Below are positions 61,829-64,000 of a DNA stretch of 64,000 nt, in pieces. The notes under the pieces were generated by a model. It saw only the letters and a program-made list of their open reading frames with translations, did no database searches and was not told the origin of the DNA. Source of the stretch: Apoderus coryli (lineage: Eukaryota; Arthropoda; Insecta; Coleoptera; Attelabidae); assembly GCA_911728435.2 (NCBI GenBank), contig OU452210.1:5208001-5272000 (forward strand), in the 5' to 3' direction. The position numbers and the translations under genes were made by a program. Position 1 is the stretch's first letter; each line of letters opens with the position of its first letter.

Positions 61829-64000
61829 CTTAAATTAATTACGAAATGATCTTGGACCGTGCTGGAGGTGGTATTGCGATTTATGTGCGTAGCTGTTATA
61901 ATGCTGAAAGGTATATTTTGAAGTCTTGTAATGGTGGTTTGTTGGAGCATCTGTTGATTACCCTGAAAGTTAAGGGGAAGACCTTGATCGTTGCTGTGTT
62001 CTATCGTTCCAATAGTATATGTTCAATAGCAGAGTCTGTAAATAGATATCACGAAATTTTATCCGAAATTGTACCTTTTACTGACTTTCTGGTTATTACG
62101 GGTGATGTAAATGTAAATATGCTTGATCCAGGGAACCCTGTAACTGAATGTTTCGATTCTTTTGGCTTAACACAGATTATTGAAGAGCCTACCAGAGTAA
62201 CTCAACATACAGCCAACCTACTTGATCCTATATTTGTTAATAATACGGCACTAGTGAAGAATCATGGTGTAATAAATACGGATTACATTTCTGATCACAG
62301 TCTGGTATTTTGTGAGCTTGCGTTTGAGGGATTTCGGTGTGCTTAATTTTATACTTATAGATGCTTTAAACACTTAAATGAAGATGACTTATGTCAAGAT
62401 ATGAGTAGGGTTGATTGGGACCGCATTTATTACATTAATAACATTGAAGAAAAAATATCATTTTTAACTGTTAATCTTGTTAATATTTTTAATATCCATG
62501 CGCCCTTGCGTACTGTTCGTTTAAGTAGACCTTATGCACCTTGGCTTACTGAACCTTTGAAACTTATTATAAAGGAACGTGACAGGGCTTTTCAAAGATA
62601 TAAAAGAACGAAAACTGATCTGAACTGGAGGGCTTACAAAGATCTCCGTAACTTTGCTTTGGCGTCTGTACGCAGAGAAAAGGCAGCGTTCTTGAAGTAT
62701 GTGAGTGCTGAGGATGCAAAGACAATTTGGAAAAGATTAAAAATTGCAAATGTAATGATAAAACCAAAAATGGATTTGCCGGATTGTTTTTGCAATCCAA
62801 ACATTATAAATGATTACTTTTTGTCTGTTTTTTCTGGTAGTAGGGCTGATTCGGAATTAATTGAATATTTCAAAAATAATACTTATGGTCCGGAAAAATT
62901 AGATTTTCGGGTTTTATCTCCATTGGAAATATATAAAATAATTACTTCTATTAAATCTAATGCTGCTGGAAGTGATGATCTTTCAGTTGTTATGATTAAG
63001 CTCACCTTACCTATTTTATTAAATCATATAACCCACATAATAAATATCTGCATTGAAACTGGCTACTTTCCAAGAATTTGGAATACAGCAGTGGTATGCC
63101 CGGTACCTAAAGTAAATTGTCCTAACTCTGTAAGTGATCTCAGACCGATAAGCTTACTTCCAGTCTTGAGCAAGGTATTAGAAAGAGCTATACATCAACA
63201 ACTGTATCAATTTGTAAATGTTAATGGTTTGCTACCAGAAAATCAATCTGGATTTAGGCCAGGTTTTGGCTCAGCATCACTGTTGTTACATGTAAATGAT
63301 TTGATAATTCGTGGTTTAGATAATAAGATGGCGACTATATTAGTGCTTTTGGATTTTTCCAAGGCATTTGATTGCGTAGACCATGAGTTGTTGTGTGCCA
63401 AGCTTCATTACCTTGGTGTGAGTGATAAGGGTATTCTGTTTTTCAAAAATTACTTGTATGATCGGCAGCAGTATGTAAGAGTGAATGGGAGAGTGTCTGA
63501 TGTGGCAAAGGTGGATTCTGGAGTGCCGCAAGGCTCTATTCTGGGTCCTCTTTTATATTTATTGTATACGTTTGATTTGGGGAGCTGCGTGAGGTTTGGC
63601 ATGAGTGAATCGTATGCGGATGATACACAACTTATTTATACATTTGATCCATCTGACTATAGTGATGTTGAAGCAAATATAAATTCTGATTTATGCAATA
63701 TATCGGAATACTGTAAGAAACATAGTTTGAAATTAAATGCTGGTAAAACTCAAGTCATGATCTATGCATCAGAAAATATTTTACACTTTTTAAAGAACTA
63801 TATATCTCTGGAACTGGAAAGTCAACCTTTGCATTATGAATCGACCGCTAAGAATTTGGGAATTGTATTTGACTGCAAAGTGAGATTTAATCAACACATT
63901 AATAATTTAAATAAAAAGTCGTACCTAGCATTAAAAGTATTGTATGCCAACCGAAATGTTCTGAATTTTAAAGTCCGTAAAAAATTATGTGAGTCATATA
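61829..64000 (+). mobile_element. LINE with endonuclease and RT, nearly open, runs off the window
   Basis: One frame from ~61846 to the right edge (more than 710 codons) is broken only by TAA at 62344-62346. Endonuclease part: GGGIAIYVR, ITGDVNVNML, SDHSLVF (N-terminal part missing). RT part: DLRPISLLPVLSKVLERAI, NQSGFRPGFGS, LLDFSKAFDCVDHELL, VPQGSILGPLLY, the catalytic YADD (63615-63626) and AKNLGIVFDCKVRFNQHI. The single stop and open RT suggest a young, 5'-truncated copy. The group is CR1/jockey-like; the clade is undecided. The 3' end lies outside the window. Confidence 0.9.

Noticed and set aside
1..64000. CRISPR arrays, operons, rRNA genes, intact tRNA genes, telomeric repeats
   Set aside because: None seen. 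The eukaryotic context makes CRISPR and operons irrelevant, and the only tRNA-like segment is decayed.

Overview
The window is AT-rich nuclear DNA from an insect. It carries intron-bearing genes of insect type (including Hippo kinase), GT-AG introns, and a dense, layered load of insect-type transposable elements. A holometabolous insect is plausible (beetle- or moth-like transposon content), but the order cannot be fixed from sequence alone.

Genes lie only in the first ~23 kb. A complete five-exon PARP16-type mono-ADP-ribosyltransferase (1516-5753, +) is followed by a complete five-exon mitochondrial folate/FAD carrier of the SLC25A32 type (8533-12382, +). The seven-exon Hippo/MST kinase (13983-23177, -) converges on it. 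All three read through in frame once spliced (323, 333 and 511 residues) and keep their catalytic or signature motifs. Nothing suggests that they work in one pathway; they look like ordinary neighbours. Their introns hold most of the nearby transposon debris.

From ~23.9 kb on I find no host gene. Recognisable pieces are: a MITE carrying five TATCGATA palindromes and a second MITE (23.9-25.0 kb) upstream of hpo; LINE tails; a Penelope-like GIY-YIG fragment (27.0-27.6 kb, -); a tRNA-like segment; a broken Ty3/gypsy element (27.7-30.5 kb, -) with a THAP/P-superfamily element inserted in it; decayed Tc1/mariner-superfamily and LINE pieces (32-40 kb); a LINE 3' part (47.4-48.4 kb, -); a near-intact mariner split by a second THAP/P-like element with an exact 8-bp target duplication (54.55-57.48 kb); and a nearly open LINE ORF2 that runs off the right edge (61.8-64.0 kb). 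The stretches between are AT-rich and unassigned.

The most interesting signal is RNA-level: at least six hammerhead ribozyme motifs are scattered on both strands. One at 60935-60977 has every core position, and two sets form divergent inverted pairs at the tips of palindromic elements. Hammerheads are known from Penelope-like elements and retrozymes, and a Penelope-like relic is present here, but the divergent-pair layout and an extra U between the core and helix II in most copies deserve a closer look.
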